A program made the position numbers and the translations under genes. A stretch of 64,000 bases of DNA, taken from NCBI GenBank assembly GCA_964618895.1, contig CAZUDO010000012.1:62001-126000 (forward strand), in the 5' to 3' direction. Within the stretch, counting starts at the first letter, position 1. Each line of letters begins with the position of its first letter. The notes under the pieces are model-generated. The model did no database searches. It saw only the letters and a list, made by a program, of their open reading frames with translations, and was not told where the DNA came from. Shown here one piece after another: positions 15,849 through 25,288 of this stretch. The stretch comes from CAZUDO01 sp964618895. GTDB taxonomy: Bacteria > Desulfobacterota > Binatia > DP-6.

Positions 15849-16994
15849 CTACCCACCCGTCGGCGTGCCTCCGTCGAGCACCGTCATCACGGCGTCGTGC
15901 ACGCGCGGGCGGATGTCGCGGATGCGCTCGTTGTCGCGATGCGGATGGACACGGTTGGTAAGGAAGATCACGTGCGCGTCGCGGGTGAGATCGATCCACA
16001 GCGATGTACCGGTGAACCCGAGGTGCCCGACCGCCGGCGTGCCGATCTTCGAGCCGGCGCTCGAGCCAACGGCCGAGGGGGTGTCCCAGCCGAGCGCCCA
16101 CGTCGAATCCGCCACCGCCGCGTCGCGGCTCCAGAACAGCTGCATGAGCTCTTGCGGGACGAAATCGTCCTCGCCACGCCAGCACGCGTGGAGACGGCAC
16201 ACCAGGGTGTCGATGTCGACCGCGCTGGCGAACAGCCCGGCATGGCCCGCGACTCCGCCCATGGCATAGGCGTTGTCATCGTGGACCTCTCCACACAACA
16301 CGCGCCGCCGCCATGGACAGCGCTCGGTCGGTGCGATGACGTCGGTCACCGGCGCGAGCTTGCGGGACCGCATCTGGGAGAGGTCCACGAACGCACATGA
16401 GCGCAACCCGAGCGGCCGGAAGATGCGCTCCTGACAGAACCGATCGAGGGGCAGACGCGAGACCAGCTCGATCAATTCGCCGATGAGCATGAACCCGAGG
16501 TCGCTGTAGAGCGCCCGCTGCCCCGCTTCCGCGTCGGGCCGTTCGCGATGGATCTGCTCGTAGACAAACTCCTTCGCCCCACGGCTGCCAACGAAGTTGA
16601 TGCGGCCCTGCTTCTCGATGCGCGCGATTTCCTTGAAATAGGGCCGCCATGCGGGCAGGCCGGAGCAGTGGGCGAGCAGGTGGCGGAAGGTGACATGGGT
16701 TTTTCCGTGGACACCGAAGTTGTGGAAGAAGCGCGTGACTCGATCCTCGAGCTGCACTTTCCGCTCTCGAAGCACGAGCATGAAGGCCGTCGTGGTCGCC
16801 AGTGGCTTGGTGAGCGAGGAGAGGTCGAAGATGGTCTCGGGTTGCATGGGGGCGCGCTCGGGCTCGAGGCTGCGCGAGCCGAACGCGGCCTGGTACACCA
16901 CCCGCTCCGCCTGGGACACGAGGATGACGGCACCGGGGAACGCCCCGCTCTGAATGGCCGACTCGATCTCATGCGCGACGGGCGCGAAATCCAT
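15849..16994 (-). CDS. Serine beta-lactamase-like hydrolase (class C / DD-peptidase family)
   Basis: A 381-residue penicillin-binding-protein-fold hydrolase. The nucleophile motif is SSLTKP (SxxK, about residues 59-64), the second motif is YSD, and the third is HLGFTGTS in place of the KTG of AmpC. No signal peptide is seen, so it may act in the cytoplasm on muropeptides or cyclic substrates rather than as a secreted beta-lactamase. It lies one base after ldcA and 23 bp before mpl, which argues for a role in murein peptide recycling. The exact substrate is unknown. Confidence 0.88.
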   Translation of the reverse strand: MDFAPVAHEIESAIQSGAFPGAVILVSQAERVVYQAAFGSRSLEPERAPMQPETIFDLSSLTKPLATTTAFMLVLRERKVQLEDRVTRFFHNFGVHGKTHVTFRHLLAHCSGLPAWRPYFKEIARIEKQGRINFVGSRGAKEFVYEQIHRERPDAEAGQRALYSDLGFMLIGELIELVSRLPLDRFCQERIFRPLGLRSCAFVDLSQMRSRKLAPVTDVIAPTERCPWRRRVLCGEVHDDNAYAMGGVAGHAGLFASAVDIDTLVCRLHACWRGEDDFVPQELMQLFWSRDAAVADSTWALGWDTPSAVGSSAGSKIGTPAVGHLGFTGTSLWIDLTRDAHVIFLTNRVHPHRDNERIRDIRPRVHDAVMTVLDGGTPTGG

Positions 16995-16995
16995 C

Positions 16996-17922
16996 TCAGG
17001 AAACGGCAGACTCGAGCGCGGTCAACCACCCGCCGTCGGCGTCGAGCTCGACCCGAACACCGAGCGGGAGAGCGAGGTTCTCGGCACCCCCTTCGCCCGC
17101 GCCGGCCTCATGTCCCGCGAGCAGCCCGAACGCCACCGGACAGGGGAGCTCGGCGCAGCACGCACGCACCACGTCGAGGGGGCCCATACCGTCTACGGGG
17201 GGACAGCCGGCGAGCGTCCCGAACACGAGGCCTGCCGCCCGATCGAGCTTTCCGGCCTGCCGCAGCTGCGTGAGGAGGCGATCGAGCCGGTAGGGACGTT
17301 CGCCGACGTCCTCGAGAAAGAGCACTGCCCCGGTCGTGTCCGGGGCATACGCCGTGCCGAGCGTCGCAGCGACCACCGACAGGCAGCCGCCCACTAGGCG
17401 CCCGCGCGCGCGCCCCGGGCACACGATCTCGGGCACCTCGGCGCGCCAGGCGTATTCCGGGTCAGCGAGCAGGGCCTGCAAGTGCACGGCCGAACGGACG
17501 GCAAGCCCATCGGCGAGCTCCTTGCCGACCATCGGCCCATGCACGGCGACCATTCCGGCCTGCACGGCGACATTGAGCAGCGCGGTCACGTCGCTATAGC
17601 CCACGATCGGCTTCGGGTCGCGCTGCACCACCGACCAATCGAGAGCGGGAAGTAGTCGCTGGCATCCATAGCCACCCCGCGCGCAGAAGATTGCGCGGAC
17701 CTCCGTGTCGTCCAGCATCTGCTGGAGATCCTCGCGGCGCGACTCGTCGGCGCCGGCCAGGTACGCCCAGCGCTCACGCACTCTCCGTCCCAGAACGACG
17801 CGTAGACCCCACCCCTCGAGCACCCGAATCCCTGCTTGCAACCGCCCTTCGTCGACGGCACCCGCGGGGGCGATAACCCCGACGACATCTCCCGTCCGGA
17901 CCCTCGCTGGCTTGCGGATCAC
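16996..17922 (-). CDS. ldcA: LD-carboxypeptidase (S66 family)
   Basis: Removes the terminal D-Ala from recycled murein tetrapeptides to give the tripeptide used by Mpl. 308 aa. Landmarks: GDVVGVIAPAGAVDEG, IFCARGGYGCQRLLPALD with the nucleophile-region Gly/Ser-type elbow, PKPIVGYSDVTALLN, VHGPMVGKEL, and a C-terminal GLLAGHEAGAG with the catalytic His. GTG at 17922 is chosen: it follows GGGAG and gives the usual MxRPxxLxxGDxxG-like N-terminus. A longer reading would run into the predicted promoter. First gene of the recycling operon. Confidence 0.93.
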   Translation of the reverse strand: MIRKPARVRTGDVVGVIAPAGAVDEGRLQAGIRVLEGWGLRVVLGRRVRERWAYLAGADESRREDLQQMLDDTEVRAIFCARGGYGCQRLLPALDWSVVQRDPKPIVGYSDVTALLNVAVQAGMVAVHGPMVGKELADGLAVRSAVHLQALLADPEYAWRAEVPEIVCPGRARGRLVGGCLSVVAATLGTAYAPDTTGAVLFLEDVGERPYRLDRLLTQLRQAGKLDRAAGLVFGTLAGCPPVDGMGPLDVVRACCAELPCPVAFGLLAGHEAGAGEGGAENLALPLGVRVELDADGGWLTALESAVS

Positions 17923-17943
17923 GGGGAGATTCAACTCCCGCAG

Positions 17944-17972
17944 CAGATACCGGCTGACCCGATGCAAGTCAA
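17944..17972 (-). promoter_or_regulatory. Predicted promoter of the ldcA-hydrolase-mpl operon
   Basis: Minus strand TTGACT (17972-17967), 17 bp, TATCTG (17949-17944), then 21 nt containing GGGAG before the GTG at 17922. Divergent from the DUF507 promoter. Confidence 0.55.
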
Positions 17973-17987
17973 ACTCGAGATACCACC

Positions 17988-18016
17988 TTGCAAACTCCCG
18001 ACGGCACGACTAACTG
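17988..18016 (+). promoter_or_regulatory. Predicted promoter of the DUF507 pair (leaderless)
   Basis: TTGCAA (17988-17993), 17 bp, TAACTG (18011-18016), then 7 nt to ATG at 18024, with no Shine-Dalgarno. Confidence 0.45.
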
Positions 18017-18023
18017 TGCACGG

Positions 18024-18317
18024 ATGCAGCCTTCGCCCGCACAGATCGAGCGGGTCGCCGAGGCGCTGGCGAAGCGCCTCGTGCAGGGGGGACTGCTCGA
18101 GCCGGCGGTCGGCGAAGAGAAGGTCCGGGCCCGGTTTGCTGCCGTCCTGCAGCGCAACTTCGAGGAAGAAGCCGAGATCGAGCGAGAGGCAATCGCCGAA
18201 GCGGAGAAACTGATCCGCCGTGGGGCGCCCGGCATCCGGCGCGAGGACCTCGACCAGCGCAAGGTCGAGCAGCTCGTGCGGCAACGGATCGCGCAGACGA
18301 GGGGGTTCGTGTTGTGA
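18024..18317 (+). CDS. DUF507 family protein, first copy
   Basis: A 97-residue helical, charged protein of the DUF507 family, known mainly from delta-proteobacterial and related genomes and of unknown function. It opens QPSPAQIERVAEALAKRLVQ and contains AIAEAEKLIRRGAPGIRR and KVEQLVRQRIAQTRGFVL. The ATG at 18024 is placed 7 nt after a predicted -10 box. It overlaps the second DUF507 gene by four bases (GTGA), so the two are translationally coupled and may form a heteromer. They lie upstream of groESL. Confidence 0.85.
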   Translation: MQPSPAQIERVAEALAKRLVQGGLLEPAVGEEKVRARFAAVLQRNFEEEAEIEREAIAEAEKLIRRGAPGIRREDLDQRKVEQLVRQRIAQTRGFVL

Positions 18318-18577
18318 CGCTCTCGGAAGGGCGACTGTCGTATCTCTCGCATGCGCTGCTCAAGGCGGTCGTCGCGGACAAGCTGGGCGTGGTGCGCAAC
18401 GAGCGACTGTTCCTGAACGAGGCCAAACGCACCCTCACGGACGGGTTCGACCTCGACAGCCGCCTCGACAAACTAGCCCGCGCCCGGATGCCGAAGCGGG
18501 TTCTCCCGGGAAGCCGCGAGTGGGATGTCCTCTATCGCCGGTACTACGAGGAGGAGCGGCGCAAACTCGGCGGCTGA
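18314..18577 (+). CDS. DUF507 family protein, second copy
   Basis: An 87-residue paralogue of the preceding protein: MTLSEGRLSYLSHALLKAV at the start, a middle NERLFLNEAKRTL, and RRYYEEERRKLGG at the C-terminus. It starts at GTG overlapping the upstream stop. No membrane or signal segment. The groESL promoter begins 8 bp after its stop. Confidence 0.85.
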   Translation: MTLSEGRLSYLSHALLKAVVADKLGVVRNERLFLNEAKRTLTDGFDLDSRLDKLARARMPKRVLPGSREWDVLYRRYYEEERRKLGG

Positions 18578-18584
18578 GTTCCGC

Positions 18585-18612
18585 TTGACATGCGGGATCA
18601 GCTGATTACGTT
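18585..18612 (+). promoter_or_regulatory. Predicted sigma70 promoter of groESL
   Basis: A perfect TTGACA (18585-18590), 16 bp, TACGTT (18607-18612), about 105 nt upstream of groES. I looked for a CIRCE inverted repeat and a sigma32-type box in the leader and saw neither. Confidence 0.5.
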
Positions 18613-18717
18613 ACCGGCCGCCATTCAACCAACGTCCGGCAGTGGAAGTCGTGGGGGCAACCTCGCAATTGTCTTGTATTTTTGAGACTTTAGCAGAGCA
18701 GGAAAGGAGCGGTTTGC

Positions 18718-19011
18718 ATGAAGATCAGGCCACTTCAGGATCGTGTGCTCGTCAAGCGCATCGAGGAAGAGGTGGAGAAGACCAAGGGCGGCATCATCAT
18801 TCCCGATACCGCCAAGGAAAAGCCCCAGCAGGGTAAAATCATCGCCGTCGGCAAGGGCCGCTTGAACGACGACGGCAAGGTGACTCCGGTCGACGTGAAG
18901 GTCGGAGACACCATCCTGTTCGGGAAGTACTCCGGGTCCGAGATCAAGCTGAACGGCGAGGAGCACCTGATCATGCGCGAGGAAGACATCCTCGGCGTGG
19001 TCGAGGGCTGA
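18718..19011 (+). CDS. groES: Co-chaperonin GroES
   Basis: Cpn10 (97 aa) that caps the GroEL chamber. It begins MKIRPLQDRVLVKRIEEE; the mobile loop is TKGGIIIPDTAKEKPQQGKI; the roof strand is VGDTILFGKYSGSEIKLNG; and the end is LIMREEDILGVVEG. A strong AAAGGAG lies 8 nt before the ATG. groEL follows 39 bp later with its own AAGGAGG. Confidence 0.98.
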   Translation: MKIRPLQDRVLVKRIEEEVEKTKGGIIIPDTAKEKPQQGKIIAVGKGRLNDDGKVTPVDVKVGDTILFGKYSGSEIKLNGEEHLIMREEDILGVVEG

Positions 19012-19050
19012 ACGACTACTCGCGTACGCTTTAAGGAGGGAAAAAGAAGC

Positions 19051-20679
<1,629 letters not shown>

Positions 20680-20692
20680 ACTTCAGCACTGC

Positions 20693-20722
20693 GTGGGCCC
20701 CTGGCACGTGCCGGGGGCCCAC
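20693..20722 (+). terminator. Strong hairpin after groEL
   Basis: GTGGGCCCC (20693-20701) pairs with GGGGCCCAC (20714-20722); the loop holds a further GGCACGTGCC palindrome. No T-run follows directly, though the downstream 25 nt are pyrimidine-rich (CTCTCCATCTTTC). It separates groESL from the ffh unit. Confidence 0.6.
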
Positions 20723-20755
20723 TGGTTCCGGACCGCCTCTCCATCTTTCAGTTTC

Positions 20756-20784
20756 TTGACAGCCCGGCGCCCCTACAGTAGCGT
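20756..20784 (+). promoter_or_regulatory. Predicted promoter of the ffh-rplS unit
   Basis: TTGACA (20756-20761), 17 bp, TAGCGT (20779-20784), about 32 nt before the ffh ATG. Confidence 0.5.
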
Positions 20785-20816
20785 CCGCCTTCCGTAGCGG
20801 CGGCTCCGCGGCACCG

Positions 20817-22154
20817 ATGTTCGACTCCCTTGGCGAGAAGTTCGATGTTCTGCTGCGCAAGCTGCAGGGCCAAGGGAAGATCACCGAGCGCACCATCGAG
20901 GAGGCGCTGCGCGACGTGCGGCGCGCACTGCTCGAAGCCGACGTCAACGTCGACGTGGTGAGAGCCTTCGTCGACGCGGTCAAGCGCGACGCGCTCGGCA
21001 CCGAGGTGCTGCGCAGCCTTACCCCGGAGCAGCACTTCATCAAGCTCGTGCATCGCGAGCTCGTTCAGCTGCTCGGCGGCACGCCCACGCCGTTCGTGGT
21101 CACTGGCCCCGCGCCCGCGGTCATCATGCTGGTCGGCTTGAACGGCGCCGGCAAGACCACCACCACGGCGAAGCTCGCGCGTCACCTCCGGGACGAGCAC
21201 AAGCGCCGGCCGTACCTCGTTCCCGCCGACGTGTACCGACCGGCCGCGATCGCGCAGCTGACCGCGCTCGCCGACCAGCTCGGCGTTCCGGTGCACCCGA
21301 CGCACGCCGGCGGCGATCCGGTCACGATCGCGCGCGACGGGGTGGCCGGCGCCCGCGCCCAGAACGCCGACACGGTCCTGATCGACACCGCCGGTCGCCA
21401 AACGGTGAACGACGAGCTGATGCGTGAGCTCGAGCGGATGGTCGACGCGCTCCGACCGCAGCACATCCTGCTGGTCGCGGACGCGATGACCGGCCAGGAC
21501 GCGGTCGCCACGGCGCAGGGATTCGCCAGCCGTCTTCCACTCTCGGGCGTAGTGCTCACGAAGATCGAGGGCGACGCACGTGGGGGGGCAGCGCTCTCGC
21601 TACGAGCGGTCACCGGCCAACCGATCGTGTTCACCGGCACGGGTGAACGCCTCGACGCCCTCGAGCCTTTCTATCCTGAGCGCATTGCGTCGCGCGTCCT
21701 CGGGATGGGCGACGTGCTGTCCCTGATCGAGCGCGCCGAGAAAGCCGTCGATCGCTCCCAGGCCGCGGCGTTGCAGAAGAAGATCAAGCGCAACGACTTC
21801 GACCTGGAAGACTTCCGCGAGCAGCTTCGGGCCGTGCGGAAGATGGGATCCGTGACCGAGCTGCTCGGCATGATCCCGGGCGTGAAGAAGCTGCTGCGCG
21901 GCGCCGATCTCTCCGAGACGGAGGACGAGCTCAAGCGCGTCGAGGCCATCATCTCGTCCATGACTCCGGCGGAGCGCCGCAACGTCCTGATCCTCAACTC
22001 GAACCGCCGCAAACGCATCGCCCGCGGGAGCGGGACCTCCGTAACCGACGTCAACCGGTTGATCAAACAGTTCACCCAAACCAAGAAGGTGCTGAAGCAG
22101 CTTGGCTCGAACCCGATGCTCCCCCGTATGGGGTTTCCCGGCCTCCCCCACTGA
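20817..22154 (+). CDS. ffh: Signal recognition particle protein Ffh
   Basis: GTPase that, with 4.5S RNA, targets nascent membrane proteins to FtsY and SecYEG. 445 aa. N domain (LGEKFDVLLRKLQGQG), G domain with P-loop GLNGAGKTTTTAKLA, DTAGR and TKIEGDARGG, and the M domain with MIPGVKKLL and GSGTSVTDVNRLIKQF. The C-terminus stops at MGFPGLPH without the Met-rich or Lys-rich tail common in longer Ffh. It leads the ribosome/tRNA-maturation cluster; rpsP follows 19 bp later. Confidence 0.97.
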   Translation: MFDSLGEKFDVLLRKLQGQGKITERTIEEALRDVRRALLEADVNVDVVRAFVDAVKRDALGTEVLRSLTPEQHFIKLVHRELVQLLGGTPTPFVVTGPAPAVIMLVGLNGAGKTTTTAKLARHLRDEHKRRPYLVPADVYRPAAIAQLTALADQLGVPVHPTHAGGDPVTIARDGVAGARAQNADTVLIDTAGRQTVNDELMRELERMVDALRPQHILLVADAMTGQDAVATAQGFASRLPLSGVVLTKIEGDARGGAALSLRAVTGQPIVFTGTGERLDALEPFYPERIASRVLGMGDVLSLIERAEKAVDRSQAAALQKKIKRNDFDLEDFREQLRAVRKMGSVTELLGMIPGVKKLLRGADLSETEDELKRVEAIISSMTPAERRNVLILNSNRRKRIARGSGTSVTDVNRLIKQFTQTKKVLKQLGSNPMLPRMGFPGLPH

Positions 22155-22173
22155 AGCGCACACAAGGAGACGC

Positions 22174-22428
22174 ATGTCCGTCAAAATCCGCTTAGCTCGT
22201 CATGGCAGCAAGAAAAAGCCCGTGTATCGTATCGTGGTCGCGAACTCCGAATCGCCGCGCGACGGACGCTACATCGAACAGGTGGGGTTGTACGACCCCA
22301 CGCGCTCGCCCACGCTCATCCAGTTCCAGGCCGAAAAACTGGCGGCGTGGCTCAAGAAAGGTGCGCAGCCCACGCAGACCGTGGCGCAGCTGATCCAGAA
22401 GACGGCGCCGGCCCGCACCGCCTCATGA
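22174..22428 (+). CDS. rpsP: Ribosomal protein bS16
   Basis: Small-subunit protein S16 (84 aa). It starts SVKIRLARHGSKKKPVYRIV, diagnostic for the family, and contains RDGRYIEQVGLYDP. AAGGAG precedes the ATG. Conserved order ffh-rpsP-khpA-rimM-trmD-rplS. Confidence 0.98.
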   Translation: MSVKIRLARHGSKKKPVYRIVVANSESPRDGRYIEQVGLYDPTRSPTLIQFQAEKLAAWLKKGAQPTQTVAQLIQKTAPARTAS

Positions 22429-22455
22429 TCTTCCCCGGCCGAAGGAGCGGCACCC

Positions 22456-22692
22456 ATGAAAGAACTAGTGGTGTTTCTCGCCAAGCATCTCGTCAATCAT
22501 CCTGATGCCGTCGAAGTGACCGAGACCCAGGGCGAAACCGCATCAATCCTCGAGCTGCGGGTCGCCAAGGAAGACCTGGGGCGAGTGATCGGCAAGCAGG
22601 GACGGACCGCGAAGTCGATTCGCACCATCCTCAATGCCGCCGCCTCCCGGACGAATCGCAAGGTCGTCCTCGAGATCATCGAAGAGAAGTGA
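22456..22692 (+). CDS. khpA: KH-domain RNA-binding protein KhpA
   Basis: A 78-residue single type-II KH domain with the GxxG-like loop in RVIGKQGRTAKSIRTIL. KhpA binds RNA with KhpB/Jag in other bacteria and affects division and cell wall growth; its location between rpsP and rimM is the usual one. GAAGGAG precedes the ATG. It is separated from the rimM start by one base. Confidence 0.96.
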   Translation: MKELVVFLAKHLVNHPDAVEVTETQGETASILELRVAKEDLGRVIGKQGRTAKSIRTILNAAASRTNRKVVLEIIEEK

Positions 22693-22693
22693 C

Positions 22694-23209
22694 GTGGACG
22701 CGCCCGCGACGATCGCGGTCGGCGAGATCGTCGGGGCCCATGCTCTCCGGGGCCTCCTGCGAGTGCGCCCCTACCAGAGGCCGGCGCCGAGCCTGGCGGC
22801 AGGACGCCAGATCGTACTTGAGCAGGCCGGGCACCGACGAGATGCCCGCGTGCTGTCCGCCGCCCCCCATGGACGAGGACTCGTGCTGGTAGCGCTCGAC
22901 GGCATCGACGACCGGACTGCCGCGGAAGCGCTCATCGGCGCTCGTCTCCTCGTTGCAACCACCGACCTTCCTCCGCTAGGCGAGGATGAGTTCTACCATC
23001 ACGAGATCCTCGGTTTCACGGTGGAAACCGACGCCGGCGAACCGCTCGGGCAGATCGCCGAAACCCTTTCGACCGGGCTGAACGACGTCTGGGTAGTTCG
23101 CGACGGCGCTCGCGAGCACCTCATCCCCGTGATTGCCGACGTCGTCCGCCTCATCGATCGCCCCCGCCGGCGGGTGGTCATCCAGCCGCTTCCCGGCTTG
23201 CTCGATTGA
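22694..23209 (+). CDS. rimM: 16S rRNA processing protein RimM
   Basis: Assists 30S head assembly and binds S19. 171 aa, two-domain barrel: TIAVGEIVGAHALRGLLRVR at the N-terminus and a PRC-like C-terminal half, EDEFYHHEILGFTVETDAGE and EHLIPVIADVVRLID. GTG at 22694 starts the conserved domain; reading further upstream would overlap khpA. Confidence 0.95.
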   Translation: MDAPATIAVGEIVGAHALRGLLRVRPYQRPAPSLAAGRQIVLEQAGHRRDARVLSAAPHGRGLVLVALDGIDDRTAAEALIGARLLVATTDLPPLGEDEFYHHEILGFTVETDAGEPLGQIAETLSTGLNDVWVVRDGAREHLIPVIADVVRLIDRPRRRVVIQPLPGLLD

Positions 23210-23227
23210 GCCCGCTCGGACGATCCC

Positions 23228-23965
23228 GTGCGCATTCACGTCATCACGCTGTTCCCCGAAATGCTGGGCTCGCCCCTGGCGGCGAGCCTGCTCGGCCGCG
23301 CGCGCAGTCGGGGCGTAGTCGAGATTCTCCTGCATCAACTGCGGGACTACGCCGGGGGACGACACTTGCAGGTTGACGACACGCCGTACGGCGGTGGGCA
23401 GGGCATGGTGATGCAGCCCGATCCCCTCGTCGCCGCACTCGAGCACGTGTGCGCCGCCGACAGCCCGCGGCGCATTCTGCTCTCGCCACGGGGGGCCCCC
23501 TTCCACCAGCGACGGGCGGAGGCATTGGCCCGGGAGGCTGCGCTGTGCCTTGTCTGCGGCCGCTACGAAGGGGTCGACGAACGCGTCGCCGCCTACGTCG
23601 ACGAAGAGCTGTCCATCGGGGACTTCGTGCTCTCGGGGGGTGAGCTGGCGGCGCTGGTCGTGATCGACGCCGTCGTGCGGCTCCTCCCGGGTGCGCTGGG
23701 GAACGCCGCGTCGCCGGCCGACGAGACGCACACGACTGGTCTCCTCGAGCACCCGCACTACACCCGTCCCGAGGAGTTCCGGGGGGCCCGGCCGCCCGCC
23801 GTGCTCCTCTCCGGCGACCACGCGGCGATCCGCCGCTGGCGCCGAGAGGAGTCGCTCCGGGTGACCCTTGCCCGCCGGCCCGAGCTGCTCGACCGCGCGG
23901 CCCTGTCCACGACCGACCGGGCATTCCTCCGGCTCTTGGGGTGGCCTGACGGGGGCACCTCGTGA
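23228..23965 (+). CDS. trmD: tRNA (guanine-N1-)-methyltransferase TrmD
   Basis: SPOUT-class knot methyltransferase that makes m1G37 in tRNAs using SAM. 245 aa. Landmarks: MRIHVITLFPEMLGSPLAAS, DDTPYGGGQGMVMQPDP, LVCGRYEGVDERV, and IGDFVLSGGELAALVVIDAV. It overlaps the next gene by four bases (GTGA). Confidence 0.97.
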   Translation: MRIHVITLFPEMLGSPLAASLLGRARSRGVVEILLHQLRDYAGGRHLQVDDTPYGGGQGMVMQPDPLVAALEHVCAADSPRRILLSPRGAPFHQRRAEALAREAALCLVCGRYEGVDERVAAYVDEELSIGDFVLSGGELAALVVIDAVVRLLPGALGNAASPADETHTTGLLEHPHYTRPEEFRGARPPAVLLSGDHAAIRRWRREESLRVTLARRPELLDRAALSTTDRAFLRLLGWPDGGTS

Positions 23966-24522
23966 GCCCCCTCTACGTCGCCCTCCTGCACCACCCCGTG
24001 TACGACAAGAACGGCGCCGTCGTGACCACGGCCGTGACCAACATGGACGTTCACGACCTGGCGCGCCTGGGGCGGACGTTCGCGCTGCGCGGCATCTTCG
24101 TCGCCACCCCGGTCGCGACGCTCCGCCGACTGGTCGAGCGCATCATGCAGCACTGGGACACGGGCCCGGGCGCCAGATACAACCAGACCCGCAAGGAGGC
24201 GCTGTCTCTGGTGCGGTTGGCTCCCGATCTGGACGGCGTCGTGGCCGACATCGAACGGGAATGCAGCATGTTGCCGCGCATCGTTGCCACCTCGGCGCGG
24301 GAAGGGGGGGCCCGTATTTCCTTCCCCCTCCTTCGCCAGCGCCTCGATGGGGGCACCCGGCCCGAGCTGCTTATTCTCGGCACGGGGTGGGGTCTCACGG
24401 AGGACATTCTCGCGCGGGCCGACGACGTGCTGGAGCCGATTCGGGGGGCGGACCGCTACAACCACCTCTCGGTCCGCGCTGCAGCGGCCATTATCCTTGA
24501 CCGGCTCCTTGGTGAACGATAA
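23962..24522 (+). CDS. SPOUT-type RNA methyltransferase (PF09936-like)
   Basis: A 186-residue protein opening with LYVALLHHPVYDKNGAVVTT and carrying the C-terminal SAM-knot-like LLILGTGWGLTEDIL and YNHLSVRAAAAIILDRLL. This matches the small SAM-dependent RNA methyltransferase family often found between trmD and rplS in delta-proteobacteria, Thermotogae and relatives. RNA target unknown. It starts at GTG overlapping trmD and is followed by rplS 13 bp later. Confidence 0.88.
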   Translation: MSPLYVALLHHPVYDKNGAVVTTAVTNMDVHDLARLGRTFALRGIFVATPVATLRRLVERIMQHWDTGPGARYNQTRKEALSLVRLAPDLDGVVADIERECSMLPRIVATSAREGGARISFPLLRQRLDGGTRPELLILGTGWGLTEDILARADDVLEPIRGADRYNHLSVRAAAAIILDRLLGER

Positions 24523-24535
24523 AGGTTCCCGGCTG

Positions 24536-24877
24536 ATGAATCCGATCGACCGCATCGAAGCCGAGCAACTCCGCAAGGACGTGCCACGCTTCAAGCCGGG
24601 CGACACCGTGCGGGTGCACGTGCGCGTCGTCGAGGGCGACAAGGAACGTATCCAGGTCTTCGAGGGAACCGTCCTCCGCCGCAGCGGCGGAGCCAACCGC
24701 GAGACCTTCACGGTCCGGAAGACCTCGTACGGTGTCGGGGTCGAGCGCACGTTCCCCATCCACTCGCCGCGCGTCGATCGGATTGAAGTAACCGCCAAGG
24801 GCGCCGTCCGACGAGCGAAGCTATACTATCTCCGCGAGCGGACCGGGCGCGCAGCACGCGTGACCGAACAAGCCTAG
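24536..24877 (+). CDS. rplS: Ribosomal protein bL19
   Basis: Large-subunit protein L19 (113 aa) at the subunit interface. It contains FKPGDTVRVHVRVVEG, RIQVFEGTVLRRSGG, TVRKTSYGVGVERTFP and AKLYYLRERTGRAARV. The ATG at 24536 is preceded by AAAGG. It ends the plus-strand translation cluster; the convergent bactofilin gene ends 15 bp away. Confidence 0.98.
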   Translation: MNPIDRIEAEQLRKDVPRFKPGDTVRVHVRVVEGDKERIQVFEGTVLRRSGGANRETFTVRKTSYGVGVERTFPIHSPRVDRIEVTAKGAVRRAKLYYLRERTGRAARVTEQA

Positions 24878-24892
24878 TCCGAACTCAGTCGA

Positions 24893-25285
24893 TTACACGC
24901 GCGCCTGCGGTTCCTTAGAGGGGCCCGCCGTGACGGCGGGGGGTCCGCCCATACGTGACCGCCCCTCGAAAGTGGCGCCTTCCTGGATCACCAGACACTT
25001 GGTCTCGACGTCACCGAAAAGGCGCCCGCCCGAGCAGATCTCGACCCGCGTTGCGCCCTGCACCTGCCCGCGCACTTCGCCGAGTACGACGAGATTGGCC
25101 GCTTGGACGGTGGCGTGGACGGACGCCGCGACGCCCACCACGAGGAGGTCCGTGGCCCGCACCTCCCCCCGGAGCTTCCCCTCGATCCGGGTGGCCGTCT
25201 CGAAGGACAGCTTCCCGGTGACCTCGGCGTCCGGTCCGAGGGAGACGCGAACCTCCTGCCAGGCAGTGCTCCCGTTCGGCTTCAT
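24893..25285 (-). CDS. Bactofilin
   Basis: A 130-residue bactofilin-family cytoskeletal protein forming nucleotide-independent beta-helical filaments at the membrane. The core repeats typical six-residue coils: VTGKLSFETATRIEGKLRGE, LLVVGVAASVHATVQAANLV, and EVRGQVQGATRVEICSGGRLF. Flanks are short and polar. It lies three bases after the oppF-like gene and is the last gene of the TPR-LolB-like-OppD-OppF-bactofilin unit, suggesting an envelope-related role. Confidence 0.92.
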   Translation of the reverse strand: MKPNGSTAWQEVRVSLGPDAEVTGKLSFETATRIEGKLRGEVRATDLLVVGVAASVHATVQAANLVVLGEVRGQVQGATRVEICSGGRLFGDVETKCLVIQEGATFEGRSRMGGPPAVTAGPSKEPQARV

Positions 25286-25288
25286 CGC

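Noticed and set aside
15849..16994. Beta-lactamase-fold gene as an antibiotic resistance gene
   Set aside because: No signal peptide, HLGFTGTS instead of KTG, and placement between ldcA and mpl point to murein recycling instead.
18578..18717. CIRCE or sigma32 control of groESL
   Set aside because: No TTAGCACTC-N9-GAGTGCTAA inverted repeat and no CCCCAT-type box; only a sigma70-like pair is visible.
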